Positions 62,516-64,000 of a stretch of 64,000 nucleotides of DNA are shown here, piece after piece; positions within the stretch are counted from its first letter, which is position 1; every line of letters begins with the position of its first letter. The DNA lies in the NCBI RefSeq assembly GCF_020532805.1, contig NZ_MQTQ01000041.1, positions 1-64,000 of the forward strand, in the 5' to 3' direction. The notes under the pieces are model-generated. The model had not been told where the DNA came from, did no database searches, and saw nothing but the letters and a program-made list of their open reading frames with translations. Source of the stretch: Arthrobacter sp. SO5 (GTDB taxonomy: Bacteria; Actinomycetota; Actinomycetes; Actinomycetales; Micrococcaceae). The position numbers and the translations under genes are program-made.

Positions 62516-63382
62516 ATGGACGTTCTTCACTACCTTGCCGGACTGGGCGGCGTGGCCCGTACCGGACAACTACTGGCCGCGGGCTACTCCCGGACCGACA
62601 TCGCCCGGCTCGCGGGCGCCGTGCGACAACCCCGACGTGGCGTGTTCGCACTTCCCGAGTGCAGACTCGAGCTACTGGCGGCGGTCCGGCACAACGCACG
62701 TGTGAGCTGCGCGAGTGCTGCCGGGCACTACGGACTCTGGCTGCGGGAGCCACCCGCCCAGCATCATCTGGCCTGCAATCACGGACACGGCGGCGGGTTC
62801 GTCCGGCACCGGACCGTCCGGTTCGATGGCCACGGGACGTTGCCGCTGGCTGCCGTCGAGGATGTGGTGCTGCATGCCATGACCTGCCTCCCTCCCCCGG
62901 CCTCGACGGCCATGGCAACCTCGGCAATGCGCCGTCACGGCGTGCCTTTGGAACTGCTCAAGGCCCAGCTGACGAGTGACAAATCGGGGCCGGCACTGAA
63001 CGCACTTCATGAGCTTGATCTGCGCGCCGAGTCCCTTGTGGAGGTCGATGCCCAATATTTGTTCCGCACGAACGGCATAGCCTTCGACGCCCAGGTCCAG
63101 CTTCCGGGGATCGGCCGGGTCGACTTCCTGATCGAGGGATTCCTGATCGTGGAGGTGGACGGCTTCGCGTTTCACTCCGGCCGTGGTGCCATGCGCCGGG
63201 ACCTGAACCGGAATAACACGTCAACGGTGAACGGTTTCGCCGTGCTCCGGTACATGCCGGAGCATATCTGGTTCGAGCCGCAGCGGGTTCTGGCCGAGAT
63301 CCGGGCAGTGCTGGACAGGCGCCATAGTTCTCCGGGGCTGGCCCAGGGTCCGGCGGCGCAGCGCTCCCTCCCGGATACTTGA
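62516..63382 (+). CDS. DUF559-type endonuclease-like protein with AbiEi-like N-domain
   Basis: A 288-residue protein. Residues about 1-60 resemble the winged-helix N-domain of AbiEi-type antitoxins (GGVARTGQLLAAGYSRTDIA, VRQPRRGVFAL). The C-terminal 110 residues have a Vsr/DUF559-type nuclease core: LPGIGRVDFLIEGFLIVEVD followed by GFAFHSGRGAMRRDLNRNN. This combination is frequent in Micrococcaceae and other actinobacteria, usually as solitary genes; function is unproven. ATG 62516 follows GAAGGA closely. No cognate AbiEii toxin lies nearby. Confidence 0.8.
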   Translation: MDVLHYLAGLGGVARTGQLLAAGYSRTDIARLAGAVRQPRRGVFALPECRLELLAAVRHNARVSCASAAGHYGLWLREPPAQHHLACNHGHGGGFVRHRTVRFDGHGTLPLAAVEDVVLHAMTCLPPPASTAMATSAMRRHGVPLELLKAQLTSDKSGPALNALHELDLRAESLVEVDAQYLFRTNGIAFDAQVQLPGIGRVDFLIEGFLIVEVDGFAFHSGRGAMRRDLNRNNTSTVNGFAVLRYMPEHIWFEPQRVLAEIRAVLDRRHSSPGLAQGPAAQRSLPDT

Positions 63383-63522
63383 GCGGCCACCCATGCCCGG
63401 CAGCGTCCCACCGGTGATGTCCGGGGGCCGCCCAGGCTGCGGAGCAGCCAGGGCTGAAGCAACCGGGAGGAAGCGTCGAAGCCGCCACAAGAAGCAAGGC
63501 GCGGGCGGCCGGCAGTAGGCGG

Positions 63523-64000
63523 CTAGCGGCTGGCCGCGGGAACCAGCACCCAGAGCACCTCGACGGCCTCATCCGTGGGGTTGACCCACGTGTGCGGCTC
63601 GCGGCCCGGGAAAGTCACGGTGTCGCCGCTGTGCAGTTCGAATTCCTCGTTGGTGAGGATCAGCCGGATGCTGCCTCTAACCACGTGCAGCACGTCGACG
63701 TCACAGTCCACGGCATAGAGTTCCGACTCACCGCGGCCGCGCGGCTCGATCACGGCCTGGATGATCTGGACGCGCCGCTCGGAGCGGGCGGTAAGCAGGC
63801 GCTCCACGATCCCCTCGCCGCCAAGGGAGATCCGCGGGCCTTCACTTTGCTTGGTGAGGTGCGTTTCGGGGGCCGCGAAGAGGTCGCCGATCGAGATGGA
63901 AAGCACCTGGCACAGCGTTACGAGGGAGGCAACGGACGGTGAGGTGAGGTCCCGCTCAACCCGGCTCAGGAAGCCCTTGGTCAGCCCGGTGGCGTCGGCA
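63523..64000 (-). CDS. XRE-family regulator with cupin domain (partial)
   Basis: The gene is cut at the right edge, lacking its first residues. The visible part starts in the helix-turn-helix (LTKGFLSRVERDLTSPSVAS and LVTLCQVLSISIGDLF), followed by a linker and a cupin_2 domain (CDVDVLHVVRGSIRLILTNE, ELHSGDTVTFPGREPHTWVN). XRE-cupin proteins such as PuuR sense small molecules through the cupin and often control polyamine or amino acid catabolism. Its closeness to the agmatinase operon (1.3 kb away, same strand) makes that operon a candidate target. Confidence 0.88.
   Translation of the reverse strand, partial: ADATGLTKGFLSRVERDLTSPSVASLVTLCQVLSISIGDLFAAPETHLTKQSEGPRISLGGEGIVERLLTARSERRVQIIQAVIEPRGRGESELYAVDCDVDVLHVVRGSIRLILTNEEFELHSGDTVTFPGREPHTWVNPTDEAVEVLWVLVPAASR

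Noticed and set aside
62516-63382. AbiE type IV toxin-antitoxin system
   Set aside because: The N-domain is AbiEi-like, but there is no AbiEii nucleotidyltransferase gene next to it and the C-terminus is a nuclease-like fold.

Overview
The window is chromosomal DNA from a high-GC Gram-positive actinobacterium. Gene content and protein style (a 13E12-type DUF222/HNH endonuclease, an Rpf-like protein with LysM, an MSMEG_6728-family protein, DUF6318 lipoprotein, alanine/proline-rich linkers, many GTG/TTG starts) point to Arthrobacter, Pseudarthrobacter or a close relative in the Micrococcaceae. This assignment is inferred from recognition of families, not from a search. I saw no rRNA, tRNA, CRISPR array, prophage or intact transposase.

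Layout. 0-3.5 kb: a PadR regulator divergent from a small membrane-protein operon, a lipoprotein and an MscS channel. 3.5-10.5 kb: DUF2177 protein, aldo/keto reductase, a winged-helix/X25 fusion, a SulP transporter and a TerC-family protein behind a manganese-type (yybP-ykoY) riboswitch leader; four copies of a long palindromic intergenic repeat lie among these genes. 10.5-17 kb: adenine deaminase divergent from a UvrA paralogue that lacks the UvrB-binding region, then a secreted Rpf/LysM protein and two conserved hypothetical genes. 17-21.9 kb: a compact SipW/TasA-like locus with two short SipW-type substrates, an ER-type signal peptidase, an Hpt-like protein without its phospho-accepting histidine, and a response regulator plus histidine kinase. 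21.9-28.9 kb: small metabolic genes, a graveyard of RHS/toxin fragments, a DUF222/HNH gene and an alpha/beta hydrolase. 28.9-35.4 kb: a three-gene unit (OFA-type MFS, a 42-residue MFS small subunit, gamma-glutamyltransferase), Tex and a SOUL protein. 35.6-45.1 kb: a TM0106-type nuclease-helicase, a transposon-like repeat cluster, an old-yellow-enzyme reductase, a zinc alcohol dehydrogenase and a flavin monooxygenase divergent from a GAF-domain activator. 45.1-52.3 kb: PKD-domain and DUF6318 secreted proteins, then a restriction/repair neighbourhood (Vsr, McrC, McrB). 52.4-59.3 kb: a heterodimeric ABC exporter and a MarR-controlled MFS multidrug pump with its operators. 59.4-64 kb: a TPP-dependent enzyme coupled to an agmatinase-family ureohydrolase, a DUF559 nuclease-like protein and a partial XRE-cupin regulator, consistent with guanidino/polyamine metabolism.

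The most interesting items are the SipW/TasA-like locus with its own signalling genes, the palindromic repeat family whose stems show compensatory base changes, the winged-helix/X25 fusion protein and the MFS-small subunit-GGT unit. Tight 1-14 bp overlaps (ATGA, GTGA) show extensive translational coupling.
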